DNA of 41,228 nt from Actinomadura latina NBRC 106108 (GCF_001552195.1 NZ_BCQS01000025.1:1-41228); one strand, 5' to 3'; numbered from the stretch's first letter, positions 1-8,195 are shown. Translations and numbers: made by a program. Notes: generated by a model from the sequence alone, not told the origin.

Positions 1-57
1 ACACCAGCCACCGCCGCCGCGTCCGCGCGTCCGGCGGCTCCGGCGGGCGGAGCGCGA

Positions 58-94
58 CGTCACCCGGCGCGGACGAGTCCGGCGCCGGGTGACG
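58..94. terminator. Perfect 13-bp hairpin downstream of the first gene
   Basis: A 13-bp perfect inverted repeat (58-70 CGTCACCCGGCGC against 82-94) encloses an 11-nt spacer that can pair three more bases. It lies directly 3' of the minus-strand gene ending at 118, where a terminator is expected. There is no T-tract, which is common for GC-rich actinobacterial terminators. The remaining bases 1-57 hold nothing I recognise. Confidence 0.55.
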
Positions 95-117
95 CGAGGG
101 TGACGGCGGGAGGAGGG

Positions 118-369
118 TCAGCCGCCGAGGCTCTCCAGGGCGACGTCCAGGCGCTGGGCCAGGGCCTCGATCTGCTCCTCGTTGGCGCCGGTGTCCAGTT
201 CGGCGATGACGGCGTCCCGCGTGGTGATCACCAGGGCGTCCTCGGGCCCGCCGCCGCGGCTGGGATCGGCGGGGACGACGGTGGCGCGTCCCCCGACGAC
301 GACGAGCGCGGCGTCGCGGTCGGCGGAGGCCAGCAGGGTGTGCAGGTGGTCGGAAGTGATCGTCGGCAT
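118..369 (-). CDS. Small conserved-looking hypothetical protein, 83 aa
   Basis: I do not recognise a family. The start ATG at 369 is preceded by GGAGG with good spacing (GGAGGCCACCCG then ATG). The protein is short, acidic towards the C-terminus, without membrane segments or cysteines. It has a beta-rich first half (AALVVVGGRATVV, DALVITTRDAV) and a predicted helix at the end (EEQIEALAQRLDVALESL). The long frame running on upstream is a shadow in antisense GC-rich DNA; the RBS fixes this shorter start. It lies downstream of, and on the same strand as, the epimerase gene 80 bp away and may be transcribed with it. The function is unknown. Confidence 0.65.
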   Translation of the reverse strand: MPTITSDHLHTLLASADRDAALVVVGGRATVVPADPSRGGGPEDALVITTRDAVIAELDTGANEEQIEALAQRLDVALESLGG

Positions 370-424
370 CGGGTGGCCTCCAAGCGTGCGGTGGACTGCG
401 GTGGACGGTGACGTCGGACGAGCA

Positions 425-448
425 GGTCGGGGTCTCGGTCGGGGTCTC
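425..448. repeat. Tandem 12-bp direct repeat, two copies
   Basis: GGTCGGGGTCTC occurs twice without a gap immediately 3' of the epimerase stop codon. It may be simple slippage in GC-rich DNA; no function is claimed. Confidence 0.5.
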
Positions 449-449
449 G

Positions 450-1526
450 TCAGGGTTTGCGGCCCGCGCCGGTGGCGAACTCGCGGGCGCGGGCCGGGCC
501 GCCGGTGCCGGGCGCCAGCGGCGGCGTGTCGCGCCCCGAACCGGCGCGCAGCCCCTCCAGGAACTCGGTGAAGGCCTGGCGGGCACTGTGCTCGGGCGTC
601 CAGCCCAGCTCGGTGCGGGCCCGCGACGTGTCCATGACGGGGATCTGCATCGCCAGGTCGAACAGGCCGGGCGAGGCGGGCACCAGGTGCAAATTCCACG
701 CGGCGGCGATCGCGGCCCGCACCCCGCGCTCGGGGACCCGGACGGTGCGGGCGCCCAGCACGTCGGCGAGCTCGGCCGCGTCCATGACGGGGTCGGCGGC
801 GAGGTTGAACGCGCCGCGGACGTCGCGCGTCGCGGCGAGCCGGAACGCCTGCCCGGCGTCGGCGGAGTGCAGGAACTGCATCCGCAGGCCCGGCATGTCC
901 GGCACGACCGGGATGATGTCGGGGCGGGCGAGCCGGCCGGGCAGCAGCGGCCCGGCGAACAGCCGCCGCTGCTCGCTGGCGCTCTGCCGCTCGAAGATGA
1001 ACCCCGGCCGCATCCGCACCACGCGGCAGCCCGGGGCGGCGGTCTCGAACGCGTCCAGCAGCCGCTCGACGTAGGCCTTCTCCCGGGAGTAGGCGGCGCC
1101 GGGCCAGCCGTGCGTCGGCCACGACTCGTCCACGGCCCGGTCCTTGGGGCCGGGGGAGTAGGCGCCGACGGACGAGGAGTACACCAGCGCCGGCACCCCC
1201 GCCTCGGCGACGGCGTCGAACACCCGGCCGCTGCCGATCACGTTGGCGTCCCAGGTGACCGCGGGCCGGTGCGTCGGCTGGAACAGCCACGCCAGATGGA
1301 TCACGACGTCGGCGCCGCGCACCAGCGGGACCAGGTCGCTGTCGGTGACGTCGGCCTCCGCCCACTCGATCTTGCCGGTGCCGGCCGGGTCGGTCTCGCG
1401 CGCCGCGCCCGGCCCGGGCTCGCGGCGCGCGAGGCCCGTGATGGCGGTGACGGCCGGGTCCGCGGCCAGCGCGCGCAGCGTGCTGGTCCCGATGTTGCCG
1501 GTGGCGCCGGTGACGACGACGCGCAT
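450..1526 (-). CDS. NAD(P)-dependent epimerase/dehydratase (extended SDR)
   Basis: This 358-aa protein is a sugar-nucleotide epimerase-like extended short-chain dehydrogenase, presumably cytosolic. The N-terminal Rossmann motif TGATGNIG (residues 7-14) fits the TGxxGxxG cofactor loop. DVVIHLAW follows at about 75, and a YSSSVGAYSPG/YSREKAYVE segment supplies the catalytic S/Y-x3-K triad (Y near 147, K near 151). The C-terminal third (F-N-L-A-A-D near 243, then LGWTPEHSARQAFTEFLEGL) is typical of the family's substrate-binding half. The start ATG at 1526 is preceded by GGGGAGATCGCC, a good ribosome site. The substrate cannot be read from the sequence. It stands alone between the small downstream gene and the alkyltransferase. 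Confidence 0.9.
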   Translation of the reverse strand: MRVVVTGATGNIGTSTLRALAADPAVTAITGLARREPGPGAARETDPAGTGKIEWAEADVTDSDLVPLVRGADVVIHLAWLFQPTHRPAVTWDANVIGSGRVFDAVAEAGVPALVYSSSVGAYSPGPKDRAVDESWPTHGWPGAAYSREKAYVERLLDAFETAAPGCRVVRMRPGFIFERQSASEQRRLFAGPLLPGRLARPDIIPVVPDMPGLRMQFLHSADAGQAFRLAATRDVRGAFNLAADPVMDAAELADVLGARTVRVPERGVRAAIAAAWNLHLVPASPGLFDLAMQIPVMDTSRARTELGWTPEHSARQAFTEFLEGLRAGSGRDTPPLAPGTGGPARAREFATGAGRKP

Positions 1527-1642
1527 GGCGATCTCCCCTTCGTCGGCGGTCCTCGGTGCGGGACGCAGGCGTCCCCGCAGGTGGACGGCCCATTCCCGGA
1601 CTGCGCCGATCTATGCGCACGCCGGCGGGAGCGCCCCCGCGG

Positions 1643-2422
1643 TCAGGCGGGCTGGGCGTCGCCCGGACGGCAGTGCAGGCACGGCCGGTACCCGGCGGCC
1701 CGCGCCGCGGCCAGGTCACGGAACCCGCGCCGGTGACCGGCGGTGATCCGGCGCGCGTCACCGCACGTCGGGTAGCACACGATCCCGGTGGTGTCGGAGC
1801 CGACCAGCCGCACCCCCCGCCGCGCCAGCTCGGTGACCTCGTCGACGTCGACGTCCTCGGCGCGCAGCAGCCGCTCCTTGGCGTCCGCGCCGAACACGTA
1901 GTCGCCGAGCGAACCGTCCGAGCGGGTGACGCGGTGGCAGGGGATCAGCAGCGGGACGGGGTTGCGCCCCAGCGCCGACCCGACCGCGCGGACCGCCTTG
2001 GGCCGTCCCGCCAGCCGCGCCACCCACGCGTAGGGGCGGGTCTGCCCGCGCGGGATCCGCGCCGCGGCGCCCAGCACGGCGGCCTCGAAGTCGCTGAGGC
2101 CCCGCAGGTCCAGCCGCAGACCGCCGAGCCGGCCGGTGCGCAGCGCGGGCACCAGCCCCGCGGGCGGACGGTCGGCGGGCAGCAGCGGCCGCGCGAACCG
2201 GTCCCGCCACGCCTCGGCGAACTCCCGCTCGCCCATCCCGGCGCGCAGATAGGCGACGCCGTGGTCGGTGAAGGCGACCTGCAGGTCGCCCAGCGGGCCG
2301 GGCACGCGGGCGCGGCGGGCGGCGATGCGGTCGAGCAGCGCCGGCGGCGCGTCGGCGGCCAGCCCCGCCAGTTCCCGGGTCAGCGGGTCGTGCGCCTCAC
2401 CGGCCGGATCGGTGCGGGTCAT
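1643..2422 (-). CDS. O6-alkylguanine-DNA alkyltransferase with C-terminal Ada-type zinc domain
   Basis: This is a 259-aa DNA repair protein. Residues about 45-190 form an Ogt/MGMT domain with the active-site motif PCHRV (acceptor Cys162) and the following GSLGDYVFG loop, so it should transfer alkyl groups from O6-alkylguanine to itself. Residues about 205-255 form an AdaA metal-binding domain: DTTGIVCYPTC, then AAGYRPCLHCRP. Its four cysteines (216, 220, 248, 251) have the spacing of the zinc cluster in E. coli Ada (38, 42, 69, 72), where Cys38 accepts methyl from phosphotriesters. The usual order is Ada domain first, Ogt last, and the AraC module is missing. Its ATG overlaps the upstream sigma-factor stop (ATGA, 2419-2422), so the two are translationally coupled. 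Confidence 0.9.
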   Translation of the reverse strand: MTRTDPAGEAHDPLTRELAGLAADAPPALLDRIAARRARVPGPLGDLQVAFTDHGVAYLRAGMGEREFAEAWRDRFARPLLPADRPPAGLVPALRTGRLGGLRLDLRGLSDFEAAVLGAAARIPRGQTRPYAWVARLAGRPKAVRAVGSALGRNPVPLLIPCHRVTRSDGSLGDYVFGADAKERLLRAEDVDVDEVTELARRGVRLVGSDTTGIVCYPTCGDARRITAGHRRGFRDLAAARAAGYRPCLHCRPGDAQPA

Positions 2423-3138
2423 CGGATCTCCCCTCTCCGACTTCGAGGGCCGGGGGCGCGCGGCGGCGCCCCGTGCGGGTCCTCACGCCGGTCCTCGTGC
2501 GGGTCTTCCTGCGGGCTTTCGTGCGGGGCGGGACGGGGCAGGGCGCGCAGCCGTCGCAGCCGCGCCAGCCCCCGGGACACATGCGACTTGACGGTCCCCT
2601 CGGGCACGCCGAGGACGACGGCGACCTCCGCGACGGGCAGATCCGCGACGTGCCGCAGCACGACGGCGACGCGCTGGGCCTCGGGCAGCTCGGCCAGCAG
2701 CGCCGCCAGCTCACGGCCGGTCTCGTGGCGCACGGCGGCCTCCTCCACCCCCTCGCCCGGATCGGGCGGGTCCGGGGCGTCCTCGACCGGGCCCGCCGGC
2801 GCCGGGCGCCGCGCCGCCGACCGCAGGCTGTTGCGCCACACGTTCGTCAGGATCGCCAGCAGCCACGCCCGCGGCCGCAGCTCCGCGATCCGGGCCGCCT
2901 CGTACCCGGCCAGCGCCCGGTAGGCGCGCAGGAACGCCTCCGCCGACAGGTCCTCGGCCTCGGCCCACCGCCCGCACAGCCGCAGCGCCGTCGAGAACAC
3001 CGCGCCCCGGTACGCCTCGTACAGGTCCGCGAACCCGGCGTCCAGGTCCCGCGCCAGCGACGCGGCGATGTCCGCGCCCGCCGCGTCGCCCGCACCCCCG
3101 GCCGGGGTGCGGGGGAGAACTTCGTCCGTAACCGTCAC
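2419..3138 (-). CDS. ECF-type RNA polymerase sigma factor
   Basis: This 239-aa extracytoplasmic-function sigma factor has region 2 at about residues 37-110 (DLYEAYRGAVFSTALRL, AEDLSAEAFLRAYR, PRAWLLAILTNVWRN). Region 4 lies at about 147-198 (ELPEAQRVAVVLRHV, then an HTH with VPEGTVKSHVSRGLARLRR). A linker of Pro/Asp/Glu-rich sequence separates them. The last 40 residues form a polar tail rich in Glu, Asp, His and Pro (repeated EDPHED/REDPHG units) that ECF factors do not need. The start is GTG at 3138; the preceding ribosome site is weak. No anti-sigma gene is adjacent. The only coupled gene is the DNA alkyltransferase, suggesting the sigma factor serves an alkylation-damage or stress response. 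That link is inference. Confidence 0.9.
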   Translation of the reverse strand: MTVTDEVLPRTPAGGAGDAAGADIAASLARDLDAGFADLYEAYRGAVFSTALRLCGRWAEAEDLSAEAFLRAYRALAGYEAARIAELRPRAWLLAILTNVWRNSLRSAARRPAPAGPVEDAPDPPDPGEGVEEAAVRHETGRELAALLAELPEAQRVAVVLRHVADLPVAEVAVVLGVPEGTVKSHVSRGLARLRRLRALPRPAPHESPQEDPHEDRREDPHGAPPRAPGPRSRRGEIR

Positions 3139-3175
3139 TTCCGTTCAACACCGCGCCCGCCCGACCCGTTGCGGT

Positions 3176-3841
3176 TCAGCCGAGCCAGCCGGGACGGATC
3201 ACGCCCGTCTCGTAGGCCAGCACCACCAGCTGCGCGCGGTCCCGCGCCCCCAGCTTGGCCAGGATACGGCTGACGTGCGTCTTCGCCGTCGCCGGCGACA
3301 GCACCAGCCGCCCGGCGATCTCCTCGTTCGACAGGCCCGCCGCGACCAGTTCCAGCACCTCCCGCTCCCGGTCGGTGAGGGAGTTCAGCTCCACCGCGGG
3401 CGGCGGCGCGGCGATCCGCGACGCGAACTCGGCGATCAGCCGCCGCGTCACCGTCGGCGCCAGCAGCGCGTCCCCCCGCGCCACCACCCGCACCCCGTGG
3501 ATCAGCTCCGGGGGCTCGGTGTCCTTCACCAGGAACCCGCTCGCCCCCGCCTTGATCGCCCCGTACACGTAGTCGTCCAGGTCGAACGTCGTCAAGATCA
3601 CCACCCGGACGCCGGCCAGCCGCGGATCGGCGATGATCCGGCGCGTCGCCTCCAGCCCGTCCAGGACCGGCATGCGGATGTCCATCAGCACCACGTCGGG
3701 CCGCAGCTCGCCCGCCCGCGCCACCGCCTGCTCCCCGTTCCCGGCCTCGGCGACGATCTCGATGTCGTCCTCGCCCTCCAGGATCGACCGGAACCCCGCC
3801 CGCACCAGCGTCTGGTCGTCGGCCAGCATCACCCGGATCAC
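3176..3841 (-). CDS. NarL/LuxR-family response regulator (orphaned)
   Basis: This 221-aa two-component response regulator has a receiver domain at residues 1-120 (RVMLADDQTLVRAGF, phospho-acceptor Asp in VVLMDIRMPVLDG, LTTFDLDDYVYGAIKAGASGFLVKD with the switch Thr and Lys). A LuxR-type HTH lies at about 150-215 (LTDREREVLELVAAGLSNEEIA, SPATAKTHVSRILAKLGARDR). The start is GTG at 3841, whose GTGA overlaps the stop of the degraded kinase frame. Its cognate kinase is reduced to a C-terminal fragment, so the regulator is orphaned unless another kinase, such as the divergent one at 4198, phosphorylates it. Targets are unknown. Confidence 0.93.
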   Translation of the reverse strand: MIRVMLADDQTLVRAGFRSILEGEDDIEIVAEAGNGEQAVARAGELRPDVVLMDIRMPVLDGLEATRRIIADPRLAGVRVVILTTFDLDDYVYGAIKAGASGFLVKDTEPPELIHGVRVVARGDALLAPTVTRRLIAEFASRIAAPPPAVELNSLTDREREVLELVAAGLSNEEIAGRLVLSPATAKTHVSRILAKLGARDRAQLVVLAYETGVIRPGWLG

Positions 3842-4086
3842 GCGCCCTCCTCCATGTCCGCCACCCCGTTCGCCGCCCTTTCCGCCACCTGGCCGTCCAG
3901 CGGCAGCCGCGTCCGCACCCGGAACCCGGCCCCCGAGCCCGGGCCAGGGGTCAGCTCCCCGCCGACCGACGCCGCCCGCTCCCGCATGCCCCGCAACCCG
4001 TTCCCCTCCGCCGCCGGCGCGACCCCACCGGCCGGGCCGCGCTTCAGATCCCGCAGGCCTACCGGGGTCCGGACGCGGGGGCGCCG
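3838..4086 (-). pseudogene. C-terminal relic of a histidine kinase
   Basis: An open frame of 82 codons, bounded upstream by a TGA (4087-4089) and ending at 3838, encodes only the end of a NarL-type sensor kinase. NGLRGMRERAASVGGEL is the glycine-rich G-box of the HATPase domain, followed by GAGFRVRTRLPL and a short tail. The dimerisation helix, phospho-acceptor His, N-box and membrane part are all absent. The first possible start is an internal ATG at 3987 (49 codons). Its stop overlaps the regulator start, which is the normal kinase-regulator arrangement, so this is a deleted partner gene and not chance coding. The upstream boundary is about 100 bp from the divergent kinase. Confidence 0.8.
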
Positions 4087-4184
4087 TCACGGGCCCAACC
4101 GTAGTTCAGCCCACCCCGCCCCCGCGATCTTCACCACCGCCCGAACCCTGACTTTCGTCAGTAACACCGCATTTCACTCGCCAC

Positions 4185-4190
4185 TAGCGT
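4185..4190 (+). promoter_or_regulatory. -10 box TAGCGT for a leaderless kinase transcript
   Basis: TAGCGT sits exactly 7 nt before the GTG at 4198, which places the transcription start on or next to the start codon. There is no Shine-Dalgarno sequence. The same hexamer and spacing recur at DedA and at the recombinase. No convincing -35 box was found. Confidence 0.6.
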
Positions 4191-4197
4191 GGAGCCC

Positions 4198-5907
4198 GTG
4201 AACGACTCCGCGGCCGCCCGGGCACGCCACACCGCCGCCCGCACGGCCGCCCGCACCGCCCGCGCCCTCCGCCCGCACGCGCTGCGCACCGCGATCCGGC
4301 GGCCCACCCGCGCCGCGCTGGCCAAGGACGCCCTGCTCTACGCCGTCCTGGCGTTCCCCACCGCCGTCACCATGATCTCCCCCCTCCGCCCCGGGCAGGC
4401 GTCCTGGTGGCTCCAAGGCGCCGGCCTCGCCGCCCTCGCCGCCGCCGTCGCGGTGTGCCGCACCCATCCCACCGCCGCGCTGCTCACCGCCATCTCCCTG
4501 ACCGCCCTCCACGGCAACTTCGCGTTCGCCATGCCCGTCCTGTCCTACCTGACAGGCCTGCGGACCCGCCGCGCACAACCCGTCCTGTGGGGATTCACCG
4601 CCGTGCTCATCGGCGGCGTCCTCCTGTCGATCGCCCGCGGCCTGGCCGTCACCACCTGGTTCCCCTCCACCGTCTGGCTCGTCCTGCTCGGCGTCCTGCC
4701 CTGGCTCGTCGGCCGCTACTGGCGCCAGCACCAGGAACTCCTGCGCGCCGGCTGGGAACGCGCCGAACGCCTCGAACACCAGCAGCGCATCATCGCCGAA
4801 CGCGAACGCCTCCGCGAACGCGCCCGCATCGCCCAGGACATGCACGACTCCCTCGGCCACGAACTCGCCCTCATCGCCGTCCGCGCCGGCGCCCTCCAGG
4901 TCGCCCAAGGACTGGACGACCGGTACCGCGCCGCCGCCGCCGAACTGCGCACCGGCGCCGCCGACGCCACCGACCGCCTCCGCGAGATCATCGGCGTCCT
5001 CCGCGAAGACGCCGGCGAAGACACGGGGGAGGACCCGGCCGCACCCGTGCGGCCCACCCGCGAAACCATCCCCGACCTCGTCGACCGCGCCCGCGCCTCC
5101 GGCGTCCCCGTCCACCTCACCGGCACCCTGCCCGACCTCGCGCCCATGGCCGCGCTCACCGCGCACCGCGTCGTCCAGGAGGCCATCACCAACGCCGCAA
5201 AACACGCACCCGGCGCCGCCGTCACCGTCACCCTCACCGGCCCCGGCGACGGCACCGGCACCGTGACCGTCGCCAACGACCCGCCGCCCGGACACCCCCC
5301 GCCGCTGCCCGCCGGCGGACGCGGCCTCACCGGCCTCACCGAACGCGTCCGCCTCCTCGGCGGCACCCTGCACGCCGCACCCGCCCCCGGCGGCGGCTTC
5401 ACCGTCACCGCCGACATCCCGAACACGGCACCGGCGCCACGCCCACGCCAGCAGGCGCCGCCCACCACGCCGGGGGAGTGGCCCTCCGAATCCGCCCGCC
5501 ACCTCGCCCGCGAACGACTCCAAGTCCGCCGCGGCCTCATCACCGCCATCACCGTCCCCGCCGCGCTCATGGCCCTCCTCGGCGCCATCACGGCCGGCTA
5601 CCACGTCTGCGCCGCCCTCAACTCCGTCCTCCCGCCCGCCCACTACGCAGCCCTGCGCATCGGCACACCCCAGCACCAGGTCGAGCAGAACCTGCCCCGG
5701 ATGGAGACCACCGACTCCGGCGTCGTCCACGCCGTCGTCCCCGAACCCGCCCACGCCGACTGCCGCTACTACCGCCCCGACGCCGACCTCCTCGGCGTCT
5801 CCCGCATCTACCGCCTGTGCTTCAGCGGCGGCCGCCTCACCGCCAAGAACAGCTACGACACCAGCCGGCTCAGCACCGCGCACCGCACCGACCAGGAGAA
5901 CGAGTGA
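4198..5907 (+). CDS. Sensor histidine kinase with C-terminal membrane/extracytoplasmic extension
   Basis: This 569-aa membrane kinase of the HisKA_3 (NarL partner) class has about five hydrophobic segments between residues 45 and 180. A dimerisation/phospho-acceptor helix follows with QDMHDSLGHE (His near 216) and an HATPase domain (VVQEAITNAAKHAP near 325, GGRGLTGLTERVRLLGG near 373). Instead of ending there it continues for about 150 residues: a Pro-rich linker, a further transmembrane helix (about 447-476) and an outside domain with IGTPQHQVEQNLP and CRYYRPDADLL. The last has a loose resemblance to SmpA/BamE-like folds. The start GTG 4198 is chosen from the leaderless -10; GTG 4189 is the alternative. 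Its stop overlaps the regulator start (GTGA). Confidence 0.92.
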   Translation: MNDSAAARARHTAARTAARTARALRPHALRTAIRRPTRAALAKDALLYAVLAFPTAVTMISPLRPGQASWWLQGAGLAALAAAVAVCRTHPTAALLTAISLTALHGNFAFAMPVLSYLTGLRTRRAQPVLWGFTAVLIGGVLLSIARGLAVTTWFPSTVWLVLLGVLPWLVGRYWRQHQELLRAGWERAERLEHQQRIIAERERLRERARIAQDMHDSLGHELALIAVRAGALQVAQGLDDRYRAAAAELRTGAADATDRLREIIGVLREDAGEDTGEDPAAPVRPTRETIPDLVDRARASGVPVHLTGTLPDLAPMAALTAHRVVQEAITNAAKHAPGAAVTVTLTGPGDGTGTVTVANDPPPGHPPPLPAGGRGLTGLTERVRLLGGTLHAAPAPGGGFTVTADIPNTAPAPRPRQQAPPTTPGEWPSESARHLARERLQVRRGLITAITVPAALMALLGAITAGYHVCAALNSVLPPAHYAALRIGTPQHQVEQNLPRMETTDSGVVHAVVPEPAHADCRYYRPDADLLGVSRIYRLCFSGGRLTAKNSYDTSRLSTAHRTDQENE

Positions 5908-6569
5908 TCAGGGCCCTGCTCGCCGACGACGAGACGATGATCCGCGCGGGCGTCCGCGCCATCCTCACCGCCGACCCCGGCATCGACGTCGTCGCCGAGG
6001 CCGCCGACGGCCGCGAGGCCATCGACCTCACCCTCCGCCACCGCCCCGACGTCGCCCTCCTCGACATCCGCATGCCCCGCCTCGACGGCCTCGCCGCCGC
6101 CGCCGAACTGCACCGCGCCGCCCCCGCCACCGGCATCATCATGCTCACCACCTTCGGCGAGGACGACTACATCGCCCGCGCCCTGTCCGGCGGCGCCAGC
6201 GGCTTCCTCCTCAAATCCGGCGACCCCCGCGAACTCATCGCCGGCGTCCGCGCCGTCGCCGGCGGCGCCGCCTACCTGTCCCCGCAGGCCGCCCACCGCG
6301 TCATCACCCAGATCGGCGGCGGCCTCGCCGGCGGCGCCCGCGCCCGCCGCCGCACCGCCGGCCTCACCCCCCGCGAACGCGACGTCCTCGCCCTGCTCGG
6401 CGCCGGCCTCCCCAACGCCGAGATCGCCGCCCGCCTCCACCTCGTCGAAGGCACCGTCAAGGCCTACGTCAGCGCCATCCTCACCCGCCTGGACGTCCGC
6501 AACCGCGTCCAGGCCGCCGTCCTCGCCCACGAAGCCGGCCTCGTCGACCGCACCGCCGGCACCCCCTGA
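5904..6569 (+). CDS. NarL/LuxR-family response regulator
   Basis: This 221-aa regulator is coupled to the kinase by a GTGA overlap (5904-5907), so it is the cognate partner. The receiver domain (IRALLADDETMIRAGV, phospho-Asp in VALLDIRMPRLDG, LTTFGEDDYIARALSGGASGFLLK) is followed by a LuxR HTH (LTPRERDVLALLGAGLPNAEIA, VEGTVKAYVSAILTRLDVRNR). It has the same length as the orphan regulator at 3176-3841 and similar sequence throughout. The two systems are therefore probably paralogues, one of which lost its kinase. Target genes are not evident. Confidence 0.93.
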   Translation: MIRALLADDETMIRAGVRAILTADPGIDVVAEAADGREAIDLTLRHRPDVALLDIRMPRLDGLAAAAELHRAAPATGIIMLTTFGEDDYIARALSGGASGFLLKSGDPRELIAGVRAVAGGAAYLSPQAAHRVITQIGGGLAGGARARRRTAGLTPRERDVLALLGAGLPNAEIAARLHLVEGTVKAYVSAILTRLDVRNRVQAAVLAHEAGLVDRTAGTP

Positions 6570-6590
6570 CCCGCCCCGCCGCGGCCCGCG

Positions 6591-7229
6591 TCAGCGGTGC
6601 ACACCGAAATTGAACGACGGCGTGCCCAGCCGCCCGAACAGCACCAGCCACAACGACACCAGCTGCTCCACCGCCCGAGCCGTCGACAGCGGCCCCAGAT
6701 CCACGATCCGCTCACCCGGCCACCCGAGACCGCCCAGCAGCTCCGCCGCCACCTTCTTGGCGCCCTCGTCGTCCCCCGACACGAACACCACATGCTCACC
6801 CGGCACGGACGACGGCCGCACCATCACCGCGCTCGTCATCGTGTTCAGCGTCTTCACCACCCGCGCGCCCGGCAACGCCTCCTGGATCCGCTCGGCCAGG
6901 CTCAGCCCGCCCGGCGCCATGACCGCCGGCGGGAACCCGGCGGAGAAGTCCAGCGGATTCGCCACGTCCACCACCACCCGGCCCGCGAGATCACCGGCGG
7001 CCCCCAACGCCTCCAGCGACGCCGCCCCGTTCGTGGCGTTCACCACCACCTCCGCGTCCCGGCACACGCCCGCGAAATCCCCATGCCGGCCGCCGTGCTC
7101 CCGCGCCCACTCCACCGCCCGCGCGTTGTCCGCAGTCCGCGACCCCACCGCCACCTCGTGCCCGGCGCCCACCAGCGCCGTCGCCAGCCCGCGCCCCACC
7201 TCGCCCGTCCCCAGCACCGCGATCCGCAT
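6591..7229 (-). CDS. NADP/F420-dependent oxidoreductase-like (NpdG/coenzyme-binding) protein
   Basis: This 212-aa Rossmann protein belongs to the NADP oxidoreductase coenzyme-F420-dependent family. The N-terminus RIAVLGTGEVGRGLATAL is the dinucleotide loop, GSRTADNARAVEWA reads as an NADP-type second strand, and VVVNATNGAASLEAL and VVVDVANPLDF are family-typical. The later VVKTLNTMTSAVMV and FVSGDDEGAKKVAAELL segments match members described as reductases or NAD(P)-binding proteins. ATG 7229 is preferred because a GGAAGGCGGACGGGG stretch precedes it; a GTG at 7256 is possible. It converges on the response regulator, leaving only 21 bp. The 180-bp region upstream (7230-7409) presumably holds its promoter; no clear boxes were found. 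Confidence 0.85.
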   Translation of the reverse strand: MRIAVLGTGEVGRGLATALVGAGHEVAVGSRTADNARAVEWAREHGGRHGDFAGVCRDAEVVVNATNGAASLEALGAAGDLAGRVVVDVANPLDFSAGFPPAVMAPGGLSLAERIQEALPGARVVKTLNTMTSAVMVRPSSVPGEHVVFVSGDDEGAKKVAAELLGGLGWPGERIVDLGPLSTARAVEQLVSLWLVLFGRLGTPSFNFGVHR

Positions 7230-7409
7230 CCCCGTCCGCCTTCCATTCGCCGTCACACCCGTGCGAACCCATGCTCAGCGGACGACCCCGGCACCGTCCA
7301 ATACCCACGGTGATAACCAACGGCTATGAAACCCCGCCCCGAAGACGCGCAACGGCCGCCCCCGGCGGCGACACAACACCACCAAGGACGGCCCGGCCGG
7401 CCCCTCCGG

Positions 7410-8195
7410 CTAGCGGAGAGGACCAGGGCGGCGCGTCACGCCGCCCATCACATCCGGCATCGTCACCGACGCCTCATCCAGAGGAGCGTCCATCGGAGCG
7501 GCACCGGCCGCCACGCCCATACCGGCGTGCCGCACCGGCAGCCCGAGCGGCCCGCCCATCCCCGGCGAGCCCGCCGCACCCGCGCCGGACGCCACCGGAC
7601 GCGCACCCAGCAGCACCGCACCCGCCGCCACGCCCCGCAACGACTCCACCAGCGGCCCCAGCACCCGCACCAGCACCAGCGCCACCAGCGGAGCCACCAC
7701 CACCCCCACCAGGAAACCCGCCGCCACATCATGCGGGTAATGCACGCCCACGAACACCCGCGAGAACGCCATCAGCGCCGCCAGCGGCAGCACCAGCGGC
7801 GCCATCGCCCGCCACGCCACCACGATCGCCGCCGCAGACGCCGCCGCGATCGTCGCGTGATTACTCGGGAACGACCAGTCGCCCTGCGGCGGGCACGCCG
7901 CGATGTGCACCGCCCCCGCCACCGCCCGGCACGGCCGCTCCTCCTCGATGAAAGTCTTCGACACCTCACTCACCAGATACGCCGACACCACCGCGAACGG
8001 CGCCGCCAGCGCCAGCCCCATCGCCCGCGCGTCCAGGCCCCGCGCCCGCCACCAGCCCACCACGAACAACACGGCGAACAGCAGCAGCCCGCCATCGGTC
8101 CCCACGTCCGCCGCCTCATGCACCCAGGACGGCGTGCCCTGCGCGAAATCGGTGATGTCCCGGTACAGATCGGCGCTGAAATCCGGCGCTCCCAT
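7410..8195 (-). CDS. PAP2-family phosphatase (undecaprenyl-diphosphatase-like)
   Basis: This 261-aa integral membrane phosphatase carries all three PAP2 motifs: K-x6-RP (KTFIEEERP), PSNH (SFPSNHATIAA) and SRxxxGxHxxxD (SRVFVGVHYPHDV). Hydrophobic segments surround them, so the active site faces the outer side of the membrane. Family members dephosphorylate undecaprenyl pyrophosphate or phosphatidic acid-type lipids; which one cannot be told here. The last 50 residues are a Gly/Ala/Pro-rich non-conserved tail. ATG 8195 is preferred over GTG 8213 because GAGGGAGAGC precedes it. It lies 112 bp downstream of the DedA gene on the same strand, and both proteins are linked to lipid-carrier or membrane homeostasis. 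Confidence 0.9.
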   Translation of the reverse strand: MGAPDFSADLYRDITDFAQGTPSWVHEAADVGTDGGLLLFAVLFVVGWWRARGLDARAMGLALAAPFAVVSAYLVSEVSKTFIEEERPCRAVAGAVHIAACPPQGDWSFPSNHATIAAASAAAIVVAWRAMAPLVLPLAALMAFSRVFVGVHYPHDVAAGFLVGVVVAPLVALVLVRVLGPLVESLRGVAAGAVLLGARPVASGAGAAGSPGMGGPLGLPVRHAGMGVAAGAAPMDAPLDEASVTMPDVMGGVTRRPGPLR

